From NCBI RefSeq assembly GCF_001953875.1, contig NZ_MQUR01000019.1, positions 27,749 to 91,748 on the forward strand: a stretch of 64,000 bases of DNA, read 5' to 3'. This DNA is from Streptomyces amritsarensis (GTDB lineage: Bacteria; Actinomycetota; Actinomycetes; Streptomycetales; Streptomycetaceae). Under the pieces are notes generated by a model, which searched no databases, was not told the DNA's origin, and saw only the letters and a program-made list of their open reading frames with translations. Made by a program: the position numbers and the translations under genes. Shown here piece by piece: positions 34,306 to 44,028 of the stretch. Positions within the stretch are counted from its first letter, which is position 1, and each line of letters opens with the position of its first letter.

Positions 34306-34602
34306 TCAGTCCATCTCGAGGACGCGGGCGTGCAGCACCTGGCGCTGCTGCAGGGCCGCGCGCACGGCGCGGTGCAGGCCGTCCTCCAGATAGAGGTCGC
34401 CCTGCCACTTCACGACATGGGCGAAGAGGTCGCCGTAGAAGGTCGAGTCCTCGGCGAGCAGCGTTTCGAGGTCCAGCTGGCCCTTGGTCGTCACGAGCTG
34501 GTCGAGCCGGACCGGGCGCGGCGCGACGTCCGCCCACTGCCGGGTGGTTTCCCTGCCGTGGTCGGGGTACGGCCGCCCGCTTCCGATGCGCTTGAAGATC
34601 AC
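34306..34602 (-). CDS. ParB/Srx-like small protein (often labelled VapB antitoxin)
   Basis: A 98-residue protein that I remember being labelled type II antitoxin VapB in Streptomyces. I see no AbrB or RHH DNA-binding motif. The C-terminal segment YLEDGLHRAVRAALQQRQVL matches the DGxHRxxAA signature of ParB-N/sulfiredoxin-fold proteins. No toxin gene is adjacent. It is highly charged and lacks membrane segments. Function unknown. Divergent from the HerA-like ATPase. Confidence 0.75.
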   Translation of the reverse strand: MIFKRIGSGRPYPDHGRETTRQWADVAPRPVRLDQLVTTKGQLDLETLLAEDSTFYGDLFAHVVKWQGDLYLEDGLHRAVRAALQQRQVLHARVLEMD

Positions 34603-34690
34603 ACGGAAAGCCTACCGGGCCCGTGCCTGCGGGCGCAGCCTCGTAGCGGCGGTGCAAAAGTGGCGAACACTGCCAATTGGGGAGTGATCC

Positions 34691-36325
<1,635 letters not shown>

Positions 36326-36345
36326 CGCGGTGACAGACTCGGGGC

Positions 36346-37278
36346 ATGCGGACCGAACTCACCGACACCACGTCCAGCAAGGTCAACCGGGCCCTGCTCG
36401 CAGCACGCCGGGCGATAGGCAGCCCCACCATGGGGCTGGTCCTGACGCTCGTCGTCGTCACCGACGAGGAGAACGCCTACGACGCCGTACGCGCGGCTTC
36501 CGAGGCCTCACGCGAGCACCCGTGCCGCATCATCGTGGTCATCAAGCGGGTCTCGCGCGGCCCGCACAAGCTCCGCGCGAGCCGGGTGGACGCCGAGCTG
36601 CGGGTCGGGTCGGACGCCGGAGCGGGGGAGCTGGTGCTGCTGCGCCTGCACGGGGCGCTGACCGAGCAGGCCGGATCGGTGGTCCTGCCGCTGCTGGTGC
36701 CGGACGCGCCGGTGGTGGCGTGGTGGCCGGCGGACGCCCCCGCCGACCTGGCGCGCGATCCGCTGGGCGCGCTCGCGCAGCGACGGATCACGGACGCGGC
36801 CGCCGCTGTCGACCCGGTGGGCGTCCTCGACGAGCGGGCCGCCGGCTACCAGCCCGGCGACACCGACCTGGCCTGGACCCGGCTCACGCCGTGGCGGGCC
36901 CTGCTGGCCGCGGCCCTCGACCAGAAGCCGCTGGCGGTGACCGGTGCGGCGGTCGAGAGCGAGCCCGACAACGCGAGCGCCGAGCTGCTGGCGCGCTGGC
37001 TGGAGGACCGCCTCGGGGTCCCGGTGGAGCGGGTCGCGACCGGCGGCCCGGTCATCACGGGCGTGGTGCTGCGCACCCCGGGCGGGGACGTCCGCGTGGA
37101 CCGGCCCGCGGGCGCGCTGGCCACCCTGACCCTGCCGGGGAGCCCCGACCGCAGGGTGGCTCTGAAGATCCGCAGCGGCGCCGAACTGATCGCGGAGGAA
37201 CTGCGCCGCCTCGACGCGGACGTGGTCTACGGCTCCGCGCTGCGGCGCCGGCCGCTCCAGGCGGGGCTCTCGGCGTAG
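36346..37278 (+). CDS. OpcA-like protein, orphan paralogue
   Basis: A 310-residue protein matching the OpcA family (glucose-6-phosphate dehydrogenase assembly/activator). It shows the opening LTDTTSSKVNRALLAARRAIGSP, TLVVVTDEENAYDA, PDAPVVAWWPADAP and DLAWTRLTPWRALLAAALDQ. Canonical opcA is next to zwf in the pentose-phosphate cluster; there is no zwf here. It may be a diverged paralogue tuned to a second zwf elsewhere or to another role. Its last 52 nt overlap the convergent cupin gene. Confidence 0.85.
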   Translation: MRTELTDTTSSKVNRALLAARRAIGSPTMGLVLTLVVVTDEENAYDAVRAASEASREHPCRIIVVIKRVSRGPHKLRASRVDAELRVGSDAGAGELVLLRLHGALTEQAGSVVLPLLVPDAPVVAWWPADAPADLARDPLGALAQRRITDAAAAVDPVGVLDERAAGYQPGDTDLAWTRLTPWRALLAAALDQKPLAVTGAAVESEPDNASAELLARWLEDRLGVPVERVATGGPVITGVVLRTPGGDVRVDRPAGALATLTLPGSPDRRVALKIRSGAELIAEELRRLDADVVYGSALRRRPLQAGLSA

Positions 37279-37700
37279 TGGTTGTCGTAGGTCGCCGAGC
37301 TGTCCTTGATGTCCTGCACGGAGGCCTCGCCCGCGTGGACCCGGCCGAGGAGCCGGTAGTAGTCGAAGCGGCCCATGCCGGGGGTGAAGCCGACGAAGAC
37401 GCTCGCCGTGTGGCCGGCGGCCGGGGCGAAGGCGTGCTTCACGCCCGGCGGGACGGCGAGGAAGTCGCCGGCGTCCAGGGTCTGGATCTCGTCGCCGACG
37501 AGGACGTCGAGGCGTCCCGCGGTGACGTGGAAGAACTCGGTGGCCTTGGTGTGGAAATGCACCGGGGCGCCCGCCGCGCCCTCCTCGAAGGTGGCGGTGT
37601 TGCAGGTGAGCTCGGCGGTGTCGGTCAGCAGGGTGATGAGGCTGCCGGGGGCGTCCTGGACGGTCTCGGCGGTGGCGGCGCGGGTCGCGATCTGTGTCAT
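37227..37700 (-). CDS. Cupin-domain protein (quercetinase-like)
   Basis: A 157-residue single-cupin protein. The metal motif HFHTKATEFFHVTAGRLDVLVG provides the His-His-Glu set in motif 1, and motif 2 is PPGVKHAF. This is consistent with a metal-binding small dioxygenase or sensor. The substrate is unknown. The 3' end overlaps the OpcA-like gene by 52 nt in antisense, so the C-terminal tail (ESPAWSGRRRSAEP) is constrained by opcA coding. Confidence 0.85.
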   Translation of the reverse strand: MTQIATRAATAETVQDAPGSLITLLTDTAELTCNTATFEEGAAGAPVHFHTKATEFFHVTAGRLDVLVGDEIQTLDAGDFLAVPPGVKHAFAPAAGHTASVFVGFTPGMGRFDYYRLLGRVHAGEASVQDIKDSSATYDNHYAESPAWSGRRRSAEP

Positions 37701-37819
37701 GGGCTCAATCTACGGTCATGATCGACCGGCGGCAGGGGGCTATCAGGACCGCGTACGGGCCGTCGTTCCAAGCCTGTTCCGCCACCTGACCGGGACGGAG
37801 CGGCAAGGGTCGAAACGGG

Positions 37820-38431
37820 TCAGGAGCCGCCCGCGGCCTTCGCAGCCTTGGCGGCCTTCGCGGCGGCCTTCATCTCCTGCTTGTGCGCCCGCACCTTGGC
37901 CAGGGATTCCGGCCCGGTGATGTCGGCCGCCGAACGGTAGACGTTCGCCTGGCCGTAGCCGCCCGCGGCCTCCCGCCAGCCCGTCGGCCGCACCCCGAAC
38001 CGCTTGCCCAGCAGGGCGAGGAAGATCTGGGCCTTCTGCTCCCCGAAACCGGGCAGCGCCTTGAGGCGCCCCAGCAGTTCCTGCCCCGTCGCGGCGTCGG
38101 CCCAGACGGCCTCGGCGTTCCCGTCGTAGTGCTCCACCAGGTACGCGCACAGCTGCTGGATCCGCGTCGCCATGGACCCCGGGTACCGGTGCACGGCGGG
38201 CTTCTGCGAGAGCAGGGCGGCGAAGGCCTCCGGGTCGTACGCGGCGATGGCGTGCGCGTCGAGGTCGTCGGAGTCCATCCGCCGGGCGATCGTCCAGGGC
38301 CCCGAGAACGCCCACTCCATCGGCACCTGCTGGTCCAGCAGCATGCCGACGAGCGCGGCGAGCGGGCTCCGGCCGAGCAGCGCGTCGGCGTCGGGCTGCT
38401 GTGCCAGCCGGATGGTGATGTCCTTGTCCAT
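37820..38431 (-). CDS. HhH-GPD-type base-excision DNA repair protein
   Basis: A 203-residue DNA glycosylase-like protein. Helix-hairpin-helix LPGFGEQKAQIFLALLGKRFG near residues 135-155. The N-terminal part has PLAALVGMLLDQQVPMEWAFSGP, matching the glycosylase fold. The usual catalytic Lys of EndoIII and the Asp 18 residues beyond the HhH are not obvious, so activity is uncertain. It ends in a Lys/Ala-rich tail. Start chosen at ATG 38431; the upstream in-frame extension is non-homologous. Divergent from the VOC gene. Confidence 0.82.
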   Translation of the reverse strand: MDKDITIRLAQQPDADALLGRSPLAALVGMLLDQQVPMEWAFSGPWTIARRMDSDDLDAHAIAAYDPEAFAALLSQKPAVHRYPGSMATRIQQLCAYLVEHYDGNAEAVWADAATGQELLGRLKALPGFGEQKAQIFLALLGKRFGVRPTGWREAAGGYGQANVYRSAADITGPESLAKVRAHKQEMKAAAKAAKAAKAAGGS

Positions 38432-38534
38432 GGCTCCAGCGTCCCGCGCGGGCGCGCTCCCCGCGCGGTCGGCACACCGCGCGCCTAGCGTGAGTACGAC
38501 GACAGCGAGGAACGATCCGAGGAGTCGATCGATC

Positions 38535-39347
38535 ATGCTTGAGTTCCCCGAAGGCGCGCCGTGCTGGGTGGACGCGATGTTCAGGGACGTGGAGGGCGCC
38601 AAGACCTTCTACGGCGACGTGCTGGGCTGGACCTTCGGCGAGTCCAGCACCGAGTACGGCAACTACACGCAGGCCTACTCGGACGGCAGGGCCGTCGCGG
38701 CCGTCGTACCGCCGATGCCCGGGGTCGACGCACCCTCGCAGTGGTGTCTGTACTTCGCCTCCCCCGACGCGGCGGCCACGGCAGGGAAGGTGACCGAGCA
38801 CGGTGGCGAGGTCCTGATGGGCCCGATGCAGGTCGGACCGTTCGGCACGATGCTCATCGCGAAGGAGCCGAGCGGTGCCGTCTTCGGCGTCTGGCAGCCG
38901 GGCGAGCACAAGGGCTTCGAGAAGATGGGCGAGGCGGGCTCCTACGCCTGGGCGGAGGTCTTCACCCGGGAGCCGGCCAAGCCCGACGCCTTCCTGCCGA
39001 AGGTCTTCCCGTACAGCACCGAGCGGATGGACCCGGGGGACGACCCCGAGATGGCCGGCATGGACTTCAAGGTCTTCAGCGCCGGCGACCCGGGGCGGCC
39101 GGTGCTCGGCCGGATGAAGATGGACGACGACTTCCCGCCGGAGGTGCCGTCGTACATCCAGGTCTACTTCGGGGTCCCGGACTGCGACGAGGCGGTGTCG
39201 AAGACCCAGAAGCACGGCGGGAAGCTGCACTTCGGCCCGATGGACAGCCCGTTCGGCCGGTTCGCGGCGGTCTCCGACCCGCAGGGCGCGGCCTTCGCGG
39301 TGATCGACATGTCGACGACGGTCGGCGAGATGCCGAGCTTCGGCTGA
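38535..39347 (+). CDS. VOC family protein with two glyoxalase-fold domains
   Basis: A 270-residue protein. Domain 1 is about 1-125 (CWVDAMFRDVEGAKTFYGDVLGWTFGE, then GAVFGVWQPG). Domain 2 is about 135-262 (SYAWAEVFTREPAKPDAFLPKVF, then FAAVSDPQGAAFAVID). It resembles Streptomyces VOC proteins of the hydroxylase/glyoxalase type that bind small molecules; without metal-ligand assignment the function is open. ATG with GGAG about 10 nt upstream. Confidence 0.87.
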   Translation: MLEFPEGAPCWVDAMFRDVEGAKTFYGDVLGWTFGESSTEYGNYTQAYSDGRAVAAVVPPMPGVDAPSQWCLYFASPDAAATAGKVTEHGGEVLMGPMQVGPFGTMLIAKEPSGAVFGVWQPGEHKGFEKMGEAGSYAWAEVFTREPAKPDAFLPKVFPYSTERMDPGDDPEMAGMDFKVFSAGDPGRPVLGRMKMDDDFPPEVPSYIQVYFGVPDCDEAVSKTQKHGGKLHFGPMDSPFGRFAAVSDPQGAAFAVIDMSTTVGEMPSFG

Positions 39348-39384
39348 CCCCGGCCACGGGCCCTGCCGCGCCGCGCCGACGGCG

Positions 39385-41838
39385 TCATTCGAGGGCGGCG
39401 CTCATGACGCTGTGGATGCGGGAAAGCGTGAAAACGCGCTCGGCGTCCCGAAGGTGGCACCACGCTTCGAGATAGGGCGGATCCAGGTCCAGGCTGCTGA
39501 GGGTGCGAACGGTCCGGCTGCCCGAGGTGGCGACGTACTCGACGGTGATGGCCTGACCTGCGTCGATGGCGTGGGCGAGCTGGCGGATGTCGCTGTACGG
39601 CAGGCGCTTCGCCCACCCTGCGACGATCTCCTCGGTGTCCGTGGCGAAGGGCGCTCCACCATCGAACGGTGCTGGTTCGGGAGCCGTGACCGGAGCGGCC
39701 AGCAGCCGGGTCGCCAACGTACTCGGGTCGAGGGAGGGGGTTTCCCTCGCCGTGCTCGTGGCAGCGGTCCGGCCGCCACCCCTCGCTCGGGAGCCGCGCG
39801 GAGCCGGAACGGCAGCGGTCGCCCGCCGAGGCAGGGCCCTTTCGATCCGTACAGTGCCCTCGGTCGTCTCGGCGACGGGGGCGTATCCCTCGGCCCGGAG
39901 CGCGGCGAGGGTCCTGTCGAGCGGGCTGCGGCTGATCAGCACCGTCGGTGCCAGCTGCCGGAGTCCGAGCTCGGCCAGCCTGCGGTGGGCGGCGAGTTCG
40001 GCCAGGAGCGCGGGCTCCTGGCCGTGGAGGACGCAGGCGGCAGGGGCGATGCGCACGCGCCCGTGACCGCGTGCGGTGTCGGTGATCAGGTACGACAGCG
40101 GCTGGGGCAGCGGCCCGGTGGCGACGGCGGCCAGGTCTGCCGTGATGTCCTCGGGAACCAGGCCGGCGTCCAGCGCCCGGCGGACGCTGCCGGCGCTGAA
40201 CCGCCAGACCGATGCCGTGCCGCTGGTCTCCCGGTCGGCGACGGAGTCCAGGAGCGAGGCCAGCTGCGTGGACGGGGTGCCGGTGACGACGGCGGTGAGG
40301 TCGGCGCCGATCCGGGCCGTCGAGGTGGCCGAGGGCAGCAGCCGCCGGCACTCGGTGTCCAGCCCCTCCGCGTCGCCGGTCCACAGGTGGATACCGATGG
40401 CGGAAAGAGCACCGCGTGCGAGCACGCCCAGGAGTTCGGCCTCGCGGATCACGGTGGCGAACGGCGGTCCGTCCGGCGACGAGTCGGCGAGAGGGCGGTA
40501 CCAGGCGATCAGCGGCCCCAGATCCGACGCGCCCCGCACACCCTGCCCTGCCGGGAGCCGCTCCGCCGCGTCCAGCAGCCCGTGGCGGGCCTGCACACAG
40601 CCGTTGCAGGGCGGTGCTCCGGCGAGGGCGGGGAGCGCCTTGTTGTCCTCGTCGCGCGCCCGGGTGGGGGTGAGCGGCAGGTTCCGCCATGCCTGGAGCA
40701 GTGCGGCGAACTGCTCCGGGGGTTCCTGTTCCGCCCAGGCGTCGTACGCCTCGGTGGGTGCCACACGATCGCCGTCCCGGGCCAGCAGGCCGGCGGCGTA
40801 CGCGGCCTCCAGGGTGAGGCGTACGACGGCGTCGTCGGCCTGGGCGGCCTTGCCGATCCGTGCCAGTTCACGCGCACCGATCCCGCCGGACTTCAGCCGG
40901 GCCGGCGCGGTCGTCGAGCAGGCCGACAGGACCGAGGCGGCGCCGGCGGCGAACGCCGAGGCGGCGGCCGACGCCTCGTGGTCGACCTCCTTCGGGGAGA
41001 CGGGAGCCAAGCCCACGGAAGGCGGGACGGGATGGAACGGCGCGTGCCAGTCGGGCCCGCGCAGCGCGAGCGCCACCTCGGCGGGCATACGGGCCGGGCC
41101 GTAGCGGCGGCGGTCCTGGACGAGGAGTCCCCGATCCAGTGCCCATCGCGCGCCCGGTTCGAGCTCGGGGCCCGGACTCCCGAACATGATGAACCGCCCC
41201 GGACTGCCGGGGCTGCCGGGCCCAGCCCCGCTTCGGCCTTCGAGCAGCTTCCGGGTCACCGCAGGGGCCTTGTCGATCACGGAAAGGATCCGCTCCGGGT
41301 CGCTGTGGTATTCCACCAGCGCGGCCAGCCGCTGCGCCTTGCTGCCCGGCGGTTTGACGCCCAGTGCCGCCAGCATTGCGCGCAGCTCGTCGGAGGTCGT
41401 GCCCGTGAGTAGCTCCTCCAGCGGGGCATCCAGCCCCAGGGGCGCGTCCCAGGCCTGCCGCAGCGCTCCGGCCATACGGAGCTTCCCCGCGCCGTCCGGC
41501 CAGACCAGAGCATGATCGGCCAGAGCCTCCAGTACGGCCTCCAGATCGCGGATGGTGGCGTCGTCGGCCGCTGCCAGCAGTTCGGCCAGGTCATCGCGCG
41601 CCGCGGGCGCACGCAGCGAGGCGAGCGCTTCGGCGACCTGGAGATGCGGTAGCGCGAGCCGCGTCAGGGCAAGGGCCACCGATCCCGGGCGCTGAAGCCG
41701 GTCGGCCAGTTCCCCCACCGAACGCGGCTGCGGAGTGGACGCCGCGTCCCTCCGCGTCTCGAGCACCCGTGCCAGACGACAGCCGTCGAGGCCGCCCAGC
41801 CAAGTCGCCAGCGTCGATGGGGTCTTCATGCCGGGCAC
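39385..41838 (-). CDS. Helicase-associated (XPB-like C-terminal) protein with WYL-like tail
   Basis: An 817-residue protein of the actinobacterial helicase-associated family. The N-terminal part is winged-helix-like and helical repeats (LATWLGGLDGCRLARVLETRRD). A central Helicase_C_3/XPB-like segment lies around residues 530-650. The C-terminal roughly 75 residues are a WYL-like Sm-fold (AITVEYVATSGSRTVRTLSSLDLDPPYLEAWCHLRD, then FTLSRIHSV). No Walker A or DEAD box is present, so it cannot be a helicase by itself. Probably a regulator or partner of an XPB-type helicase encoded elsewhere. It is adjacent to the island attachment site. Confidence 0.8.
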   Translation of the reverse strand: MPGMKTPSTLATWLGGLDGCRLARVLETRRDAASTPQPRSVGELADRLQRPGSVALALTRLALPHLQVAEALASLRAPAARDDLAELLAAADDATIRDLEAVLEALADHALVWPDGAGKLRMAGALRQAWDAPLGLDAPLEELLTGTTSDELRAMLAALGVKPPGSKAQRLAALVEYHSDPERILSVIDKAPAVTRKLLEGRSGAGPGSPGSPGRFIMFGSPGPELEPGARWALDRGLLVQDRRRYGPARMPAEVALALRGPDWHAPFHPVPPSVGLAPVSPKEVDHEASAAASAFAAGAASVLSACSTTAPARLKSGGIGARELARIGKAAQADDAVVRLTLEAAYAAGLLARDGDRVAPTEAYDAWAEQEPPEQFAALLQAWRNLPLTPTRARDEDNKALPALAGAPPCNGCVQARHGLLDAAERLPAGQGVRGASDLGPLIAWYRPLADSSPDGPPFATVIREAELLGVLARGALSAIGIHLWTGDAEGLDTECRRLLPSATSTARIGADLTAVVTGTPSTQLASLLDSVADRETSGTASVWRFSAGSVRRALDAGLVPEDITADLAAVATGPLPQPLSYLITDTARGHGRVRIAPAACVLHGQEPALLAELAAHRRLAELGLRQLAPTVLISRSPLDRTLAALRAEGYAPVAETTEGTVRIERALPRRATAAVPAPRGSRARGGGRTAATSTARETPSLDPSTLATRLLAAPVTAPEPAPFDGGAPFATDTEEIVAGWAKRLPYSDIRQLAHAIDAGQAITVEYVATSGSRTVRTLSSLDLDPPYLEAWCHLRDAERVFTLSRIHSVMSAALE

Positions 41839-42014
41839 CTCGCGAGATCAGGACCATGGCAGCGGGGGACTCGCCGCGCGGTTGAAAGGATGTCGTACCC
41901 CTATGATCCGCAGCTGCCGTACGGGACAGGACTCCCCCGTTGGTGGGCGCCGGCATCCGCGGCGCGGCGAGAGCGGGGGCAGCCCGCATCCCGAAATGCG
42001 TCGCGACTGGTGGA

Positions 42015-42072
42015 CGGCTGCGGAGGATACGAGATTCGAACTCGTGAGGGGTTGCCCCCAACACGCTTTCCA
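42015..42072 (-). repeat. attachment-site repeat: tRNA-Ser(GGA) 3' fragment
   Basis: 58 bp identical to 44115-44172. In tRNA terms it runs from the anticodon loop (TGGAAAGCGTG) through variable and T arms to the acceptor 3' strand and 6 bp beyond. It lacks the D arm and 5' acceptor strand, so it cannot make a tRNA. Confidence 0.92.
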
Positions 42073-42165
42073 CATGTTCGTACGGGGGTACGGCGGGGGC
42101 CGTAGGCGTCCTGATCTGCGACGGAGCCTTTGGGGTGGCTACGCCTGGACGGGTCCGGATGGAGG

Positions 42166-42189
42166 TGAATGAGACGAACTGAGACCAGG
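42166..42189 (+). repeat. Island arm repeat, left copy
   Basis: Contains GAACTGAGACCAGG (42176-42189). It is repeated in the same orientation at 44043-44056 near the other end; the similarity extends about 10 nt further upstream with a 2-nt gap. Confidence 0.6.
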
Positions 42190-42287
42190 CTGGTTGGGGT
42201 TCGCCCGGATCCGGCCTGCTCGACGGCCCACCACCCTAGGCTTGTCCCAGGTATGGGCCCGCGGACCGCTTCGTGGAGGAGCCGATC

Positions 42288-42563
42288 ATGAGTACTGCCC
42301 CGAACCTTCCGCTCCCGCCCCGTCGGTCTGAAGATCCACATCCGTTGCGGACGATTCGGGAGATCCGGGAGTCCTTGCCCGAGCAGCAGCTCGGGCACTT
42401 CGACGCCGAACTCGCCGACACGGACATCGACGCCCTTCCGGAGATGCTTCACCGCTGGGCCGCTCTCGGCAGCGACGGGTTTCTTGATCGGCTTGAGTCG
42501 GCGCCGTTCGAGGGCCTGGAGTTCGGGCACCGTTCCTACGACGATGCGGCGGACGGCGAGTGA
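42288..42563 (+). CDS. Antitoxin-like small protein paired with PIN toxin
   Basis: A 91-residue acidic protein (PLRTIREIRESLPEQQLGHFDAELADTDIDALPEMLHRW). From memory it resembles actinobacterial DUF6247-type small proteins found before PIN genes. No AbrB, RHH or MazE motif is visible. ATG with GGAGGA 8 nt upstream. Its TGA overlaps the GTG of the PIN gene (GTGA), the usual antitoxin-toxin coupling. The antitoxin role is inferred from position. Confidence 0.7.
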   Translation: MSTAPNLPLPPRRSEDPHPLRTIREIRESLPEQQLGHFDAELADTDIDALPEMLHRWAALGSDGFLDRLESAPFEGLEFGHRSYDDAADGE

Positions 42564-42987
42564 TCCATCTGCTCGACACCAACGTGGTCTCCGAGATCAC
42601 CACCCGGCCGAAGCCGGCTCGGCTGTTGTGGCCTGGGCCCGTTCCGTCCCGACCACCGGCCTCTACCTGAGTGTCATCACGATCGCCGAGATCGAGGCCG
42701 GCATCGCTGCGACACCGGACCTGGTACGGCGTGCCGCTTTCGCGCGGGCGCTCGACGGCATTCGCATGGACTACAGCGACCGGATCGCGGCCGTCGGAGA
42801 ACAGGAGGCCCTCGCGTACCTCGCTCTTCATCGGAAGCTGAAGAGCGCCGGAACCGGCGTCGATCCGCCGGATGCGCTGATCGCCGCCACCGCCCTTGCG
42901 AACGGGTGGACCCTGGTGAGCCGGAACGTCAAGCACCTGGCGCGGACGGGTGCGCTCCTGCTCAACCCGTGGGAGTACGAGGGCTGA
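42560..42987 (+). pseudogene. PIN-domain (VapC-like) toxin, frameshifted
   Basis: A VapC family ribonuclease. From GTG 42560 the frame reads IHLLDTNVVSEITTRPKP, then is lost. The adjacent frame continues as AVVAWARSVPTTGLYLSVIT, then IAEIEAG and a PDALIAATAL motif, ending in NPWEYEG at 42987. One missing base near 42617 explains this; adding it back gives RPKPDSAVVAWA and a 142-residue protein. All PIN acidic residues (Asp6, the early Glu, IAEIEAG Glu and the DALIA Asp) are otherwise intact. A real null mutation or a sequencing error are both possible. It overlaps the restriction gene end by 26 nt. Confidence 0.85.
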
Positions 42988-43921
42988 CCTGCGGGCGGTT
43001 GTGCGAGCCCCCGCGAGATCGAGTTCGAGGTAGAGGCGCGCCGGGACGCGGGTTGCCGTGGAAGACCTGGCTGGTGTGCCAGGAGCGGTGGTGCGTCGCC
43101 ACGGGACGGACGCCCGGTTGTGGGCCGATGAGCGGGCGGCCCGCGAGGGCTATGACCTGCTCTTGGGCCGTGGGGCTGCGGCCGACGAAGTGCTGCGATA
43201 CGAGGATGCGGTCGCCGTCGCCGACGCCGAGGACGCCTTTGTCGAAGAGCTTGTGGTGCAGCGAGCACAGACATAGACCGTTGTCGACGTCGTCCGGTCC
43301 GCCGAATGCCCACCAGCGCACGTGTGCGGCCTCCAGTCCGACCGGCACCGCCCCGAGCCGTCCGTCGTAGCCGCAGAAGGCGCACTGGTACTCGTAAGCC
43401 GTAAGTACCAGCTCCCGCATCCGCCGGTCCCTCCGCCGCCGCGCTGGCGACGACCAGCCCGTCTCTGCTGGCTCCAGCTCCAGTCCGGTCGCTTCGCACA
43501 GCTCGCCGTGCAGAGAGGGCGGGAAATGCTGGTCGAGCAGTACCCGCGCCATCCGGCCCAGCAGCGACGGCTCCCGCCGCAGGGCTGCCCGTAGCTCCGG
43601 TGCCAACCGCCCCGCAGCGCCGGCCGCCCGCAGCTCCCGAACCGCGCTTCCGGGACTGCCGGGTCCGCGGTCGGTGCGCACTTCCCACACCCCGTCGCTG
43701 ACCAGGTGGTGGAACGGGTAGGCGGGCGTCGTCCTGTTCGGCGGACCGTACTCGGCCAGCAGCCGCTTCAGGTCCTCCTCCACCGCGCTGTAGACCAGCT
43801 CGCCGTCGGCATCCTGCTGGAACCGGCTGAGGGCGTACAGGAAGAGCAGCGGCTTGTGGGGGGCGCGCGCCCCGCCCTTGGTCCACTGCCTCAACGTCGC
43901 GGTCCGCTCCAGCCAGTCCAT
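42962..43921 (-). CDS. HNH restriction endonuclease, putative phosphorothioate-DNA-dependent (type IV)
   Basis: A 319-residue protein. The N-terminal domain (1 to about 140; RAPHKPLLFLYALSRFQ, TTPAYPFHHLVSDGVWEV) resembles the sulfur-binding domain of ScoMcrA-like enzymes. The C-terminal HNH domain has zinc ligands Cys180, Cys183, Cys217, Cys219 and catalytic His200, Asn214, His223 (EAAHVRWW, DNGLCLCSLHHKLFD). Members of this family cut DNA carrying Dnd phosphorothioate modification. No dnd genes are in the window, as expected for an enzyme that excludes modified DNA. It lies inside the tRNA island, on the opposite strand to the toxin pair. Confidence 0.82.
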   Translation of the reverse strand: MDWLERTATLRQWTKGGARAPHKPLLFLYALSRFQQDADGELVYSAVEEDLKRLLAEYGPPNRTTPAYPFHHLVSDGVWEVRTDRGPGSPGSAVRELRAAGAAGRLAPELRAALRREPSLLGRMARVLLDQHFPPSLHGELCEATGLELEPAETGWSSPARRRRDRRMRELVLTAYEYQCAFCGYDGRLGAVPVGLEAAHVRWWAFGGPDDVDNGLCLCSLHHKLFDKGVLGVGDGDRILVSQHFVGRSPTAQEQVIALAGRPLIGPQPGVRPVATHHRSWHTSQVFHGNPRPGAPLPRTRSRGGSHNRPQVSPRTPTG

Positions 43922-44028
43922 GACCGGCGATCGTAGTTGGCCCCACGGAACGTCAGCCTGGCCCCGTCACGGGCATGTGCCTGACGGCCTGCCGAGGACG
44001 CCACAGAGATTTGTAGGTAATTGCCCGA

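Larger units (their letters stand above)
41839..42287. other. Gene-free junction holding the left attachment repeat
   Basis: 41839-42014 shows nothing recognisable. 42015-42072 is the 58-bp tRNA-Ser fragment. 42073-42287 is the left arm of the island, with an imperfect repeat of the right arm at 42166-42189 and a ribosome site for the antitoxin-like gene. Confidence 0.7.

Noticed and set aside
37820..38602. N-terminal extension of the HhH-GPD gene to 38602
   Set aside because: It would overlap the divergent VOC start and adds a non-homologous stretch; ATG 38431 begins the conserved protein.
42021..42072. Possible second tRNA-Ser gene
   Set aside because: Lacks the 5' acceptor strand, D arm and half the anticodon arm; it is only the 3' fragment.
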